This document shows positions 9,570 through 18,550 of a stretch of DNA of 64,000 nucleotides, in pieces. Source of the stretch: Tenacibaculum sp. 190130A14a (lineage in GTDB: Bacteria > Bacteroidota > Bacteroidia > Flavobacteriales > Flavobacteriaceae); contig NZ_OZ040189.1 in NCBI RefSeq assembly GCF_964048965.1, positions 1,426,001-1,490,000 on the forward strand. Direction: 5' to 3'. Numbering within the stretch: the stretch's first letter is position 1; every line of letters begins with the position of its first letter. The notes beneath the pieces were generated by a model. That model had not been told where the DNA came from, ran no database searches, and saw only the letters and a program-made list of their open reading frames with translations. A program made the translations under genes and the position numbers.

Positions 9570-9596
9570 GATTCCCGCTTAGGCGGGAATCTTTAT
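9570..9596 (+). terminator. Intrinsic terminator after the surA-like gene
   Basis: A perfect 9-bp stem (GATTCCCGC / GCGGGAATC) with a 4-base loop is followed by TTTATTT. The stem is strikingly GC-rich for this genome. Confidence 0.9.
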
Positions 9597-9630
9597 TTAA
9601 AAAATTAACATAAACAATTGTTTCAGAATT

Positions 9631-10584
9631 ATGTCAGATGTAACTGCAGTGAATAACCTAGTAGTAAAATATAAAGAGTTACAGAACGAAATAGGAAAAG
9701 TAATCATTGGTCAACAAGAAGCAGTAAACTTTACGTTATTGTCTGTTTTTTGTGGAGGGCATTCTTTGTTAGTAGGTGTTCCAGGGTTGGCAAAAACCCT
9801 TTTAGTAAACACTATTTCAAATGTTTTAGGACTAAACTTTAAAAGAATTCAGTTTACACCAGATTTAATGCCATCAGATATTCTTGGAAGTGAAATTCTT
9901 GACGAAAACCGTAGTTTTAAGTTTATCAAAGGACCTATTTTTTCAAATATTATTTTGGCAGATGAAATTAACCGTACGCCTCCTAAAACACAGGCAGCGT
10001 TGTTAGAAGCAATGCAAGAACGTTCGGTTACGGTTGCAGGGCATCATTATCAGTTAGATTTACCATTTTTTGTGTTAGCAACGCAAAATCCAATTGAGCA
10101 AGAAGGAACCTACCCTTTACCTGAAGCACAATTAGACCGTTTCATGTTTTCTATTAATTTAGAGTATCCATCTTTTGAAGAAGAAGTTTTGGTTGTTAAA
10201 AGCACAACTTCTGATGTTAACCATCAAGCCAAATCATTGTTTAGTGCTAAAGAAATTATCGAGATTCAGAAATTAATACGTAAAATTCCTGTGGCAGATA
10301 ATGTAATTGAATATGCCGTTGGTTTGGTTGGAAAAACAAGACCTAATTCTGATAAAGCGACAGATTTTATTAAAAAATATATTGATTGGGGAGCAGGGCC
10401 AAGAGCTTCTCAGAATTTAATCTTAGCAGCGAAAGCGCATGCAGCTGTGCATGGAAAGTATTCTCCAGATATTGAAGATGTTCAAGCAGTAGCGGTACCG
10501 ATTTTATCACACAGAGTTGTTAAGAACTATAAAGCTGAGGCAGAGAGTATTACAGTAAAAGAAATTATAACATCATTATTTTAA
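9631..10584 (+). CDS. MoxR-family AAA+ ATPase
   Basis: The 317-residue AAA+ protein has Walker A GVPGLAKT (49-56), Walker B ILADEINR (108-115), the MoxR signature TQNPIEQEGTYPLPEAQLDR and a C-terminal lid domain. MoxR ATPases act as chaperones that help mature enzyme or membrane complexes, usually with von Willebrand A or DUF58 proteins. No such partner is beside this copy, unlike the second MoxR gene at 45170. It lies between two terminators and appears to be a single-gene unit. The partner is unknown. Confidence 0.93.
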   Translation: MSDVTAVNNLVVKYKELQNEIGKVIIGQQEAVNFTLLSVFCGGHSLLVGVPGLAKTLLVNTISNVLGLNFKRIQFTPDLMPSDILGSEILDENRSFKFIKGPIFSNIILADEINRTPPKTQAALLEAMQERSVTVAGHHYQLDLPFFVLATQNPIEQEGTYPLPEAQLDRFMFSINLEYPSFEEEVLVVKSTTSDVNHQAKSLFSAKEIIEIQKLIRKIPVADNVIEYAVGLVGKTRPNSDKATDFIKKYIDWGAGPRASQNLILAAKAHAAVHGKYSPDIEDVQAVAVPILSHRVVKNYKAEAESITVKEIITSLF

Positions 10585-10586
10585 AA

Positions 10587-10614
10587 TTAAGAGGCTTTAA
10601 GCCTCTTAATTTTT
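10587..10614. terminator. Bidirectional terminator between moxR and the DUF1360 trio
   Basis: A 9-bp stem (TTAAGAGGC / GCCTCTTAA) with a 5-base loop has T-rich sequence on both strands. It lies between two convergent genes and could serve both. Confidence 0.85.
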
Positions 10615-10617
10615 ATA

Positions 10618-10875
10618 TTATAAATGCATGCTTTTCAGCATTGGTTCTGCAAACAAAGCACTGGCATCTATTTCTTGAACTTCAATAATTGAATTTTTAG
10701 TAGAAAAGTTATAGGTAGTTCCAGAGATTACTCCTTGAATTGATAAACTTCCCTTTCCTATGTACTTGAAGGTAGTTTTTTTTGAATTTAAAGATATAGT
10801 ATCGATTGTATCTTTAATTTTTTTTGATTGATAGTACTCTTTAAGTTTCATTCTTTTTTGACCGCAACACGACAT
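10618..10875 (-). CDS. Small conserved protein of the DUF1360 trio (85 residues)
   Basis: Not assigned to a named family. The protein begins MSCCGQKR and has a beta-rich core, TFKYIGKGSLSIQGVIS followed by TYNFS and IIEVQEIDAS. The YxGxxxLxxxG...YxF pattern resembles small SH3-like proteins seen in phage and Bacteroidota gene clusters. That comparison is from memory and is weak. It has no signal peptide or membrane segment. It is the last gene of a three-gene minus-strand unit, 12 bases after the DUF1360 gene. Confidence 0.65.
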   Translation of the reverse strand: MSCCGQKRMKLKEYYQSKKIKDTIDTISLNSKKTTFKYIGKGSLSIQGVISGTTYNFSTKNSIIEVQEIDASALFAEPMLKSMHL

Positions 10876-10887
10876 AATTTTAAATAT

Positions 10888-11172
10888 TTATGGATTTGAT
10901 TTTTCGATGATTTTTTGAAGAATACAAACAGCACCAGAAAGCGAAAACCAAAATAATAAGAAGTTTTCAAAACTATCTGCTTTCCAAATAGCGAATGGAA
11001 TGGCTGTCCATATACTTAAGCAATAAAAACAATCGAGCAGGTTTCCGAAGAAACCTTGCCCTAATTGCATTCTTAATTTTATGATGATGTCAAATGGACC
11101 ATCTTCATGACTAAATAGATAAGTAATTCGCCAAATAACAAATACTATTAGTATGAATGATAAGATATCCAT
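10888..11172 (-). CDS. DUF1360 family membrane protein
   Basis: The 94-residue product has the DUF1360 pattern: WRITYLFSHEDGPFDII near the N-terminus and the paired cysteines of CFYCLSIW in the middle. Two or three hydrophobic segments make it an integral membrane protein. DUF1360 is known from Bacillus spore-associated proteins and from scattered bacteria; its function is unsettled. Spacing of 3 bases to the 777-residue gene upstream and 12 bases to the small gene downstream indicates one transcript. Confidence 0.82.
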   Translation of the reverse strand: MDILSFILIVFVIWRITYLFSHEDGPFDIIIKLRMQLGQGFFGNLLDCFYCLSIWTAIPFAIWKADSFENFLLFWFSLSGAVCILQKIIEKSNP

Positions 11173-11175
11173 AGA

Positions 11176-13509
11176 TTAAGATGTTTTACGTTCTATATAA
11201 AAACTATAATGTCTCTTATATCTTGAGGTTTCAAGTCCAGAATTATATCCGTTGGTTACTCTCTTAGCAGCAGTTAAGGCTCCAGATATTACAACAAACT
11301 GTTCTCCAGGACGCATCCATCCGGCTTCATCGTTAGAAGGTTTTAGTTGAATATTAACAAAGTCATTTGTGCCAAATTTATCTATTGTACCTCTATAGCC
11401 TGGACAAATAGGGTCTGTATTAGAAGGGTTATTCCCTGAGTCAATCTCACCAGTTTTATCACCTGTAATTACAGATGGACTTAGTACATTTACTTTAATA
11501 TTAGGAGCTGGACATTTAGACATACTTAGTTTATAGTTGTCTACAAAACCATATGGATCATTGGCTTTTATTGAGATGTTTAATGGAATTTTCATTTGAC
11601 TATTTGTTAATCGGAAAAGCCCACAAGGAACTTTTTCAACATCTCCTGCAAAACTTACTGAGCCAATGCCAAACCCAAGAGGTTTGTTATGAATAAATAA
11701 AGCAACCATATCTCGAGCAGCAGGAATTTGGTTTCCGTTTACATCATATCCTTCAATAAGAAAATAAACAGTTCCTGGCGTGTCTTGATCGTATATATTT
11801 GTGTTTAAACGAATGTATCTGTCTAATCGAGAAAATTCCCAATCTATTCGATTACCACTCGCATCTCCTAAAAAAACTTCTGTTTGAATACATTTGTATG
11901 CAGGAACCGCTATGGCACTGCCACCATCTACTTTTAGCATGGTAGAAAAAGGTCCTACCAAATCACCATGATAATTAGGTAAAGATCTTTTAGAAAATTG
12001 AGGATGCCTGTAAACTTGCTTTACAAATTGCCAAGGATTACCAGGTTTTCGATAACGAATAGTATAATGCCTTATGATAGGGTCGTCTTCTGCTCGTTCG
12101 GCATTGTACATACATCCGTGAAAATCTACAGTACCTGCCCATGAGGCACAGTCAATGGAGAATCCTGCTTGACTATTTTTTACGGTGATTTTTCCATCTG
12201 CATGTAAATGATTACTATAACCTTCCCTTTTTAAGATGGCAGGATTGGTTTGTGCCAAAGTATTTTGATTTCCTCCAATAAAAACATTTCCTAAACTACC
12301 TACTAAGTTTCCATTGAAACATAAAGGACCTGTAGTTTCTATTTTGCTTTTAGGCAAACATAAATTAATACGCTGTAAATTATTTACATTAAATCTCGGT
12401 GCAGTTTCAAAAACAGTTTTAGAAGGATTGAAACTGTCTTGAATTTTTACAATAATATCCGGTTTTAATTGAGTAGTACTAGTTTCACCTGGAGCGCTAT
12501 CTTGGAAAATATCTTTTAGTTTGTCCCAAAACCCATGTTTGAACTTAAAAAGATAGTTACCATGCATGTCAGTAATGGCATCACCTAGTTTTTTACGATG
12601 TCCATTGCCCGTATAACTACCACCAGCTAATTCACTTGTAGTTCGATCATATTCTTCAAAACTTAATGTTAGATTAGCTCCAACTTCAGTTTCACATCTA
12701 AATCTAGAAAAATCGATACTTTTTGCCAACTCTAAACGATCTTTGATGTCTATTACTTGTAAGTTGTTTGAAATGTTTGCTTTTAAAGCACTACTTTCTA
12801 ACATGAAGTTTGAACTTAATAAATCAGGGTTATCAACTGATTTTTTAGTTTTGGTGATTTCAGTTTTTTGAGATATTCTTTTGTAAATATTAATCTCTTG
12901 TGCTGGCATTTGAACTTCATCAACCACATTAATCATAATCGGTTTAAAATCTGGTACGGGATCTGGTTGCGGTAATGGAGGAATTGGAGGAAAAGGTGGA
13001 TTGATAATATCTCCTGGAATTCTTTCAGGATAGTATTTCTCAATAATCTCTCTTAAACGATCAATTTTAAGCGCTTCTATTAGTTGTTCGTAGGTGTCAA
13101 TAACAAACCATTTTCTGAAGCATGGATTAATTAAACAAAGACCACTATATAATGTTACGTTACCATAAATCATATAATCATTAATGAGTGCGGCACTTTT
13201 ACATTCTAAAATTAAATCATTAAAATCTTTGTCTCCTCCAGAATCATTTGATTCTATGTTGAAAACATAATCATTTCCTATTTTTCTTGGGAATTTTAGA
13301 CGAGTATCTGAAAGCATAAATCCACTTCCTGGGTTGTGCTCAATTGAAATACTCCATTGGTCTCCAGTCACTATTATTGGTGACATGTTGGTAGTTGCGT
13401 CGTAGGTGCCATTCCCCGATGATGCACCACTTACTATAAAACGTTGGGGATAAGAGGCCTGTTTGGCTTTAATGCCAATAGACCAGTTTCCTTGCATTGA
13501 AACAATCAT
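11176..13509 (-). CDS. Large multidomain protein of unknown function (777 residues)
   Basis: No family is recognised with confidence. Residues 1-105 look like a beta-sandwich and end in DKDFNDLILEC, similar to the acidic D-x-D-x-N-D loop of DUF4114-type domains. A proline-rich linker follows at about 167-190 (PPFPPIPPLPQPDP). The centre carries a segment with an extended DAITDMHGNYLFKF strand, as in carboxypeptidase-regulatory-like domains, and a cysteine-containing beta-rich C-half. There is no signal peptide. It heads the trio with DUF1360 and the 85-residue protein. On the minus strand TAAATTTG at 13549-13542 could be its -7 promoter element, but I find no TTG at the right distance. It may be a surface or secreted structural protein. 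Confidence 0.6.
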   Translation of the reverse strand: MIVSMQGNWSIGIKAKQASYPQRFIVSGASSGNGTYDATTNMSPIIVTGDQWSISIEHNPGSGFMLSDTRLKFPRKIGNDYVFNIESNDSGGDKDFNDLILECKSAALINDYMIYGNVTLYSGLCLINPCFRKWFVIDTYEQLIEALKIDRLREIIEKYYPERIPGDIINPPFPPIPPLPQPDPVPDFKPIMINVVDEVQMPAQEINIYKRISQKTEITKTKKSVDNPDLLSSNFMLESSALKANISNNLQVIDIKDRLELAKSIDFSRFRCETEVGANLTLSFEEYDRTTSELAGGSYTGNGHRKKLGDAITDMHGNYLFKFKHGFWDKLKDIFQDSAPGETSTTQLKPDIIVKIQDSFNPSKTVFETAPRFNVNNLQRINLCLPKSKIETTGPLCFNGNLVGSLGNVFIGGNQNTLAQTNPAILKREGYSNHLHADGKITVKNSQAGFSIDCASWAGTVDFHGCMYNAERAEDDPIIRHYTIRYRKPGNPWQFVKQVYRHPQFSKRSLPNYHGDLVGPFSTMLKVDGGSAIAVPAYKCIQTEVFLGDASGNRIDWEFSRLDRYIRLNTNIYDQDTPGTVYFLIEGYDVNGNQIPAARDMVALFIHNKPLGFGIGSVSFAGDVEKVPCGLFRLTNSQMKIPLNISIKANDPYGFVDNYKLSMSKCPAPNIKVNVLSPSVITGDKTGEIDSGNNPSNTDPICPGYRGTIDKFGTNDFVNIQLKPSNDEAGWMRPGEQFVVISGALTAAKRVTNGYNSGLETSRYKRHYSFYIERKTS

Positions 13510-13672
13510 AACTTAGTTTGGTTAAAAGGTTAATAATTGTGCAAATTTAAGTTCCTGGCAACGTTTTTTAACAGTGTAAAATACTGATTGTCAACGCTTT
13601 TATTCCTTGTTTAAGTAGTGTGTTTTTCCTTGTGAAAAAAGGGGGTAACTGGGTAGGGTATTGATAATTATG

Positions 13673-13700
13673 AAAAAAAACGAGGACTATGTCCTCGTTT
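13673..13700 (-). terminator. Intrinsic terminator of the M24 peptidase gene
   Basis: A perfect 10-bp stem (AAACGAGGAC / GTCCTCGTTT) with a 3-base loop is followed on the minus strand by eight T residues. Confidence 0.9.
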
Positions 13701-13708
13701 GTAATTGG

Positions 13709-14914
13709 TTAACCAAAAGGGTTGTCAATGGATAGCATTGGTTCTGTAAACCATTTAGGGCCATCTTCAGTCATATAAATATGGTCTTCATGTCGTATTC
13801 CAAAAGCATCTGGTACGCATATCATTGGTTCGTTACTAAAGCACATACCGGGTTGTAAAATAGTATGGTCATTTCTTACAATGTAAGGCCATTCATGAAT
13901 GTCTAGTCCAATTCCATGTCCTGTACGATGAGGTAAGCCTGGTAATTTATAATCCGGACCTAAATGATAGTTTTCCAAAGTTACTCTTGAAGCATTATCT
14001 ATATCGGCACAAGTCTTTCCTAGTTGTGCAGCATTAAAGGCGGCTAACTGAGTTTCTTTTTCAATATTCCATATGGCGCGTTGTTCTTTAGTAGGAGTTC
14101 CAAAAACATAAGTTCTTGTAATGTCTGAGATATAATCATAAAGCATACAACCAGTATCTACTAACACAACTTCGTTATCACCTAAAATTTTAGGAGTTTT
14201 AACACCATGAGGAAAAGAGGAATCTACTCCAAAAAGTACAATACAAAAATAAGATCCTGAAGGAATGCCATAGCGTTTATGAGCTTCATTTATAAAAGAA
14301 GTTACTTCTTGAGTACTAATACCTACATACAATATTTTTGCAACTGCTTTTTGAACCGCAAGCGTAATATCCATGGCACGTTGAATGATATTAATTTCAT
14401 TTTTAGATTTAATCATTCTACAGGTTGCAGTAATCGATTTAGCGTCTTCAAATTGATATTGAGTGCCTAGTTTAATAATACCGTTAGAAACAAAAAAAGG
14501 CGTAGCTTCATCAATTAATATCGTGCCATTTTTAATGTTTTTCTCATGGAGTAGTTCTAAAAACAGAGTATACGGACTTTCATGTTCCTCCCAGCAACGT
14601 ACTTTTCCATTTACGAGCATGAAATCAAGAATGGTTCCTTCTTCAAATTTTGGAGCTATGTATTCAAGACTTCCATCGGCATACAATATAGCACCTACCA
14701 TTCGTTCGCTTGAGTTCCAGCGAGTGCCTGTAAAATAATACAAGTTAGTGCCAGCATGTAAATACATAGCTTTTGCCTTTTGTTGATTGAGTAAAACCGT
14801 AGCTTTCTCTATTCGTTTTAAGAATTCTTCCTTTTGTATAGGTTGAATATCATTTACCCAAGGGGTGATCTTTGCTAATTCTTCTTCTATAGTCGAACCT
14901 CCAATACCTATCAT
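13709..14914 (-). CDS. M24-family aminopeptidase (Xaa-Pro type)
   Basis: The 401-residue product has the creatinase-like N-domain and the pita-bread metal site of peptidase M24. Ligands visible are Asp253 (LVDTG), Asp264 (SDITR), His333 (TGHGIGLDIHE), Glu362 (SNEP) and Glu376 (RHED). All five are intact, so an active two-metal enzyme is expected. It is probably cytosolic, since there is no signal peptide. Xaa-Pro specificity is inferred from the N-domain and from the neighbours, since a peptidase of the S37 type and proline-forming genes lie directly upstream. Confidence 0.87.
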   Translation of the reverse strand: MIGIGGSTIEEELAKITPWVNDIQPIQKEEFLKRIEKATVLLNQQKAKAMYLHAGTNLYYFTGTRWNSSERMVGAILYADGSLEYIAPKFEEGTILDFMLVNGKVRCWEEHESPYTLFLELLHEKNIKNGTILIDEATPFFVSNGIIKLGTQYQFEDAKSITATCRMIKSKNEINIIQRAMDITLAVQKAVAKILYVGISTQEVTSFINEAHKRYGIPSGSYFCIVLFGVDSSFPHGVKTPKILGDNEVVLVDTGCMLYDYISDITRTYVFGTPTKEQRAIWNIEKETQLAAFNAAQLGKTCADIDNASRVTLENYHLGPDYKLPGLPHRTGHGIGLDIHEWPYIVRNDHTILQPGMCFSNEPMICVPDAFGIRHEDHIYMTEDGPKWFTEPMLSIDNPFG

Positions 14915-14924
14915 TTTTTATCTT

Positions 14925-16250
14925 TTAATTATTATATAATTTATGAATTGTTGTTTCTTCACCTAACCAAGTTTGTAATTTATCATAAATTTTATCTTGA
15001 TCCTCTTTAGAGAAATGTTTGATTCGAGTAGAGTGATCTGCTTTTTCAAGAACCATTTTTAAAGCATCTACTCCTGACTTTGGAGTTGGGGCACAAGCTC
15101 CCCAAGGATCATATGCACCATAAATGTAAATGATTTTGTTTCCTTTGTTTTCGGCAAAGTCTCTCACTTTAGCAATATAGTTTGGATTATAAGTAAGATC
15201 AACATCTTTAGGTGCAAAACGTTTGTTTGAAGTACTTTTAACAACTTTTAAAAGATCTTTTACTGGAGTAAAGTCAAACCCATAATATCCTAACTCTGTT
15301 AAATGTTGGTAAAATGAAGGTAGGTAAGTATGATATCCATTATCACTGTAAAAACCAATTCCTACATCTTTATGAAATTTTCGTACAATCTCTTTTATAG
15401 AAGCATTTGTAGGGGGTAATTGTTCACAAGCACCACCACCCCATTGCCAAAAAGAAAATGGGAACTCTAATACGGTATATTCTAAAGCTTCTTCATGTGG
15501 TACTTCAGTAAAATTTAATTTGTTTTCAGTAGCTATTTTTTTGAATTCTTCTATAGCTTCTTTACGGTTTTCTAGAACTCTTCGTTGTAGGGCTATAATA
15601 TGATCTCTGCATTCTTTTGTTCCAACAGTGTTAATATGATCGGTGGTACGTTGGTCTTCTGTTCCATTGATTAATGGAGCTACATATGGTATGGCAACAT
15701 CTACATCATTGGGGTATTTTGATTTGTAAATAAGTGTAGTTTCTCCTCCTTTACTAATTCCCGAAGAAATCCACTTACCATTATAAATAGATTTTAGCTT
15801 TGTAACAATTCTATGATAGTCTTCAATAGCATTGTCGTTTGTTAGGTGCTTCCAAGGAATTGAATCTGGTCTTGATTTTCCATACATTCGATATTCTACA
15901 ATTACTTGGTTTCCTCTGAATATATTACTTAACTCAGTAGTTCTGTTGTAAGAGCTATATCCGTCTGTTATAAAAACCGTAGGTTTTTTAGAATCACTAT
16001 GAGAAATATACATGTGATGTTTAAAGGTACCTTCTGCTGGATTTTTAGGGTTTAAATATTGATTTAGAACAACTTTATAGGCTTTGGTAAAATGATCTTT
16101 CGTTGCTATAGAGTCAATCTTAGCTGTTGGAAATAAAGCTTGTATTTGATCTTTCAAGCTTTTAGCTGTAGTTTCCTTTTTTTCTGGTTTACAAGAAACA
16201 ATACTCAAGGAAATACAAAGTAGTAGGAATATGCTTTGTAAATGTTTCAT
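14925..16250 (-). CDS. S37-type (PS-10) tripeptidyl aminopeptidase-like lipoprotein
   Basis: The product resembles the Streptomyces PS-10 tripeptidyl aminopeptidase family: an alpha/beta-hydrolase fold with nucleophile Ser166 in GISKGGET, a WQWGGGACEQLPP segment, and YGAYDPWGACAP carrying the likely acid residue. A more upstream ATG exists at 16316. The start at 16250 is preferred because it begins a lipoprotein signal with lipobox IVSC (Cys20). That places the enzyme in the periplasm or on the cell surface. PS-10 enzymes remove tripeptides and accept proline-rich substrates. It is probably cotranscribed with the M24 peptidase (10 bases apart). Confidence 0.82.
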   Translation of the reverse strand: MKHLQSIFLLLCISLSIVSCKPEKKETTAKSLKDQIQALFPTAKIDSIATKDHFTKAYKVVLNQYLNPKNPAEGTFKHHMYISHSDSKKPTVFITDGYSSYNRTTELSNIFRGNQVIVEYRMYGKSRPDSIPWKHLTNDNAIEDYHRIVTKLKSIYNGKWISSGISKGGETTLIYKSKYPNDVDVAIPYVAPLINGTEDQRTTDHINTVGTKECRDHIIALQRRVLENRKEAIEEFKKIATENKLNFTEVPHEEALEYTVLEFPFSFWQWGGGACEQLPPTNASIKEIVRKFHKDVGIGFYSDNGYHTYLPSFYQHLTELGYYGFDFTPVKDLLKVVKSTSNKRFAPKDVDLTYNPNYIAKVRDFAENKGNKIIYIYGAYDPWGACAPTPKSGVDALKMVLEKADHSTRIKHFSKEDQDKIYDKLQTWLGEETTIHKLYNN

Positions 16251-16388
16251 TGGATAAATATTAATACAAGTAAAAGTACTGGTAAGTATATATTTGTAGT
16301 AATATAATATTAACAACTGTAGGTATTATATTATTCTTTACTAGGGTAATATTGAATATATAAACAAGTAATTTTTTATTTTTAATTT

Positions 16389-17348
16389 ATGAATGAAATT
16401 ATTCAAATTCCTAGTGAATTTATTGAAGAAAATACGAGCTTTTTAGAATTAATAAATGAGCTTCGCACTGTATTCTCGGAAAACACAACCATAGTTCCGA
16501 TGCGACATCATCATGATTTTCCAAACCCTAAGGTAGATGCAGATTCTACGTTGTTATTAATGCCTGCTTGGACTCCAAGTAAAACGGCTGGTGTGAAAAT
16601 TGTTACTGTAAGTCCAGAAAATACTCAATTTAATTTACCTTCTATTAATGGTAGTTATTTGTATTTAGATGCTGTAAAAGGAACCATTAAAGCTATTTTG
16701 GAGGCTAAGAGTTTAACAGCGAAAAGAACAGCGGCAGCATCAGCTTTGGCTTCTTCGTTTTTGTCAAGAAAAGATGCGAGTAGTTTGTTAATGATAGGAA
16801 CAGGTGCATTGTCTACGAATTTAATCAAAGCCCATGCAGCTGTAAGACCTATTAAAGAAGTATTTGTTTGGGGGCGTAATTTTGACAAGGCTCAAAAAAT
16901 ATCTGAATCGCTCAAAGAAGAATCATTTGTAACTATTCCTATAAAAAATATTGAAGATAAAATTTCAGAAGTTGATATCATTTCGAGTGCTACATTATCA
17001 AAAGTTCCTTTAATCTTAGGAGAATATTTAAAAGATGGACAACATATTGATTTGGTCGGTGCATATAAAAAAGACATGAGAGAAGCGGATGATGTAGTTA
17101 TTGAAAGAGGAGTAGTTTTTGTTGATACTTATCAAGGAGGATTAAAAGAAGCTGGAGATATAGTGATTCCACTAAGGACAGGTGTACTCAAAGAAGAAGA
17201 AGTGCAAGCTGATTTATTTGAATTGTGTGCAAGTAAAAAAGAAGGAAGAAAATCAATAGAAGAAATAACCGTATTTAAGTCTGTCGGACACGCTCTAGAA
17301 GACTTGGCAGCAGCAAATTACTATTATAAAAAGTATACAGATGAGTAA
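16389..17348 (+). CDS. Ornithine cyclodeaminase-family protein, probably delta-1-pyrroline-2-carboxylate reductase
   Basis: The 319-residue product belongs to the ornithine cyclodeaminase/mu-crystallin family, with catalytic-type Lys70 (TAGVKIVTV), the NAD(P)-binding loop GTGALS (137-142) and LVGAYKKDMREADD. Members of this family reduce delta-1-pyrroline-2-carboxylate to L-proline. That reaction is preferred here because the gene overlaps the next one by 8 bases, and that gene encodes the dehydratase expected to make the substrate. A -7-like TATATTTG at 16289-16296 could drive the pair, but no TTG is seen upstream of it. The alternative is true ornithine cyclodeaminase. Confidence 0.82.
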   Translation: MNEIIQIPSEFIEENTSFLELINELRTVFSENTTIVPMRHHHDFPNPKVDADSTLLLMPAWTPSKTAGVKIVTVSPENTQFNLPSINGSYLYLDAVKGTIKAILEAKSLTAKRTAAASALASSFLSRKDASSLLMIGTGALSTNLIKAHAAVRPIKEVFVWGRNFDKAQKISESLKEESFVTIPIKNIEDKISEVDIISSATLSKVPLILGEYLKDGQHIDLVGAYKKDMREADDVVIERGVVFVDTYQGGLKEAGDIVIPLRTGVLKEEEVQADLFELCASKKEGRKSIEEITVFKSVGHALEDLAAANYYYKKYTDE

Positions 17349-18408
17349 AGTATATCAGAACATTTTAAATCAAACAAATTTTGAAGTTCCTACCGATTGG
17401 CTAAAGGTAAAGACAATTGATATGCATACAGGAGGAGAACCGTTAAGAGTAATCGTAGATGGATTTCCTGAGTTAAAAGGAAATAACGTATTAGAGTATC
17501 GTAGGTATTGTAAAGAGAACTATGATTATTTAAGAACAGCCTTGATGTTTGAGCCAAGAGGTCATGCTGATATGTATGGTTGTATTCTAGTGCCTGCAAA
17601 TGATGATGATGGAGATTTTGGTATTCTTTTTTTACATAATGAAGGATATTCTACTATGTGCGGACATGCTATTATTGCGATTTCTACCTTGGCGGTAGAG
17701 ATGAATTGGATTGATGTCAAAGAAGGAAACAATGTGTTGAAAATTGATGCTCCTTGTGGAAGAATTGTTTCTTATGCAAATGTTGAAAAAGGTAAAGTAA
17801 CAGGTGTGCGATTTCATTGTGTACCAAGTTTTGTTGTCGGTTTGGATAGAGTAGTAGAGGTAGAAGGAATAGGGGAAGTTACGTATGATTTAGCTTATGG
17901 AGGTGCATTTTATGCGTATGTAGATATTGCTAAGAACAATTTTGATTTCGATTTAACTCCAACATCTTATAGACAGTTAATTACAAAAGGAATGGATATA
18001 AAACATGCAGTTATGAATACAGATAACGAAATAGAACATCCATTTGAAGAAGATTTGAGTTTCCTATACGGAACGATTTTTATAGATAATACAGCACAGG
18101 TATCTGGTGTTGATAGTAGAAATGTATGCATTTTTGCAGAAGGAGAAGTTGATAGATGTCCGACAGGTTCTGGTGTATCAGGAAGAATGGCCATTCATAA
18201 AGCTAGAAAGGAAATAGATTATGGAGAAACCATGTCTATAGAAAGTATTACTGGTTCTGTTTTTAAAGGATCTGTGGTGAATGAAGAAGATTTTGGATCT
18301 TTTAAGGCAGTAATTCCACAAGTAGAAGGAACGGCTTATATAACAGGAATTCAAAATTTTGTTATAGATCCTAATGATCCTATGAAAGATGGATTTATTT
18401 TAAGATAA
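17341..18408 (+). CDS. Proline racemase-family protein, probably trans-3-hydroxy-L-proline dehydratase
   Basis: The 355-residue product has the proline racemase fold. The first catalytic position is Cys107 (STMCGHA). The second motif reads DRCPTGSG (271-278), so the fifth residue, which is Cys in racemases and epimerases (DRSPCG), is Thr275. The Cys/Thr pair is known for trans-3-hydroxy-L-proline dehydratase (human L3HYPDH has Cys and Thr). The cysteine at 273 is in the wrong place to act as second base. The product would be delta-1-pyrroline-2-carboxylate, the substrate of the upstream gene. Epimerase activity is a less likely alternative. Confidence 0.83.
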   Translation: MSKVYQNILNQTNFEVPTDWLKVKTIDMHTGGEPLRVIVDGFPELKGNNVLEYRRYCKENYDYLRTALMFEPRGHADMYGCILVPANDDDGDFGILFLHNEGYSTMCGHAIIAISTLAVEMNWIDVKEGNNVLKIDAPCGRIVSYANVEKGKVTGVRFHCVPSFVVGLDRVVEVEGIGEVTYDLAYGGAFYAYVDIAKNNFDFDLTPTSYRQLITKGMDIKHAVMNTDNEIEHPFEEDLSFLYGTIFIDNTAQVSGVDSRNVCIFAEGEVDRCPTGSGVSGRMAIHKARKEIDYGETMSIESITGSVFKGSVVNEEDFGSFKAVIPQVEGTAYITGIQNFVIDPNDPMKDGFILR

Positions 18409-18437
18409 AAAAAGGAAGCTATCAAGCTTCCTTTTTT
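18408..18437 (+). terminator. Intrinsic terminator of the hydroxyproline pair
   Basis: A perfect 13-bp stem (AAAAAAGGAAGCT / AGCTTCCTTTTTT) with a 4-base loop begins at the stop codon of the dehydratase gene and ends in a T-run. Confidence 0.92.
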
Positions 18438-18550
18438 TGTTTATATGTATTACGCTATGTTTTAAAAATTTTGTTTAGTTTTAAGACAAAAATTGAAATA
18501 TTCCCTGTGTTGTGAATATCTAATTTATACAGATAAAATTAAATAAAGAT

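Noticed and set aside
17341..18408. Proline racemase or 4-hydroxyproline epimerase
   Set aside because: The second catalytic position is Thr275, not Cys. The cysteine at 273 is two residues off the catalytic position.
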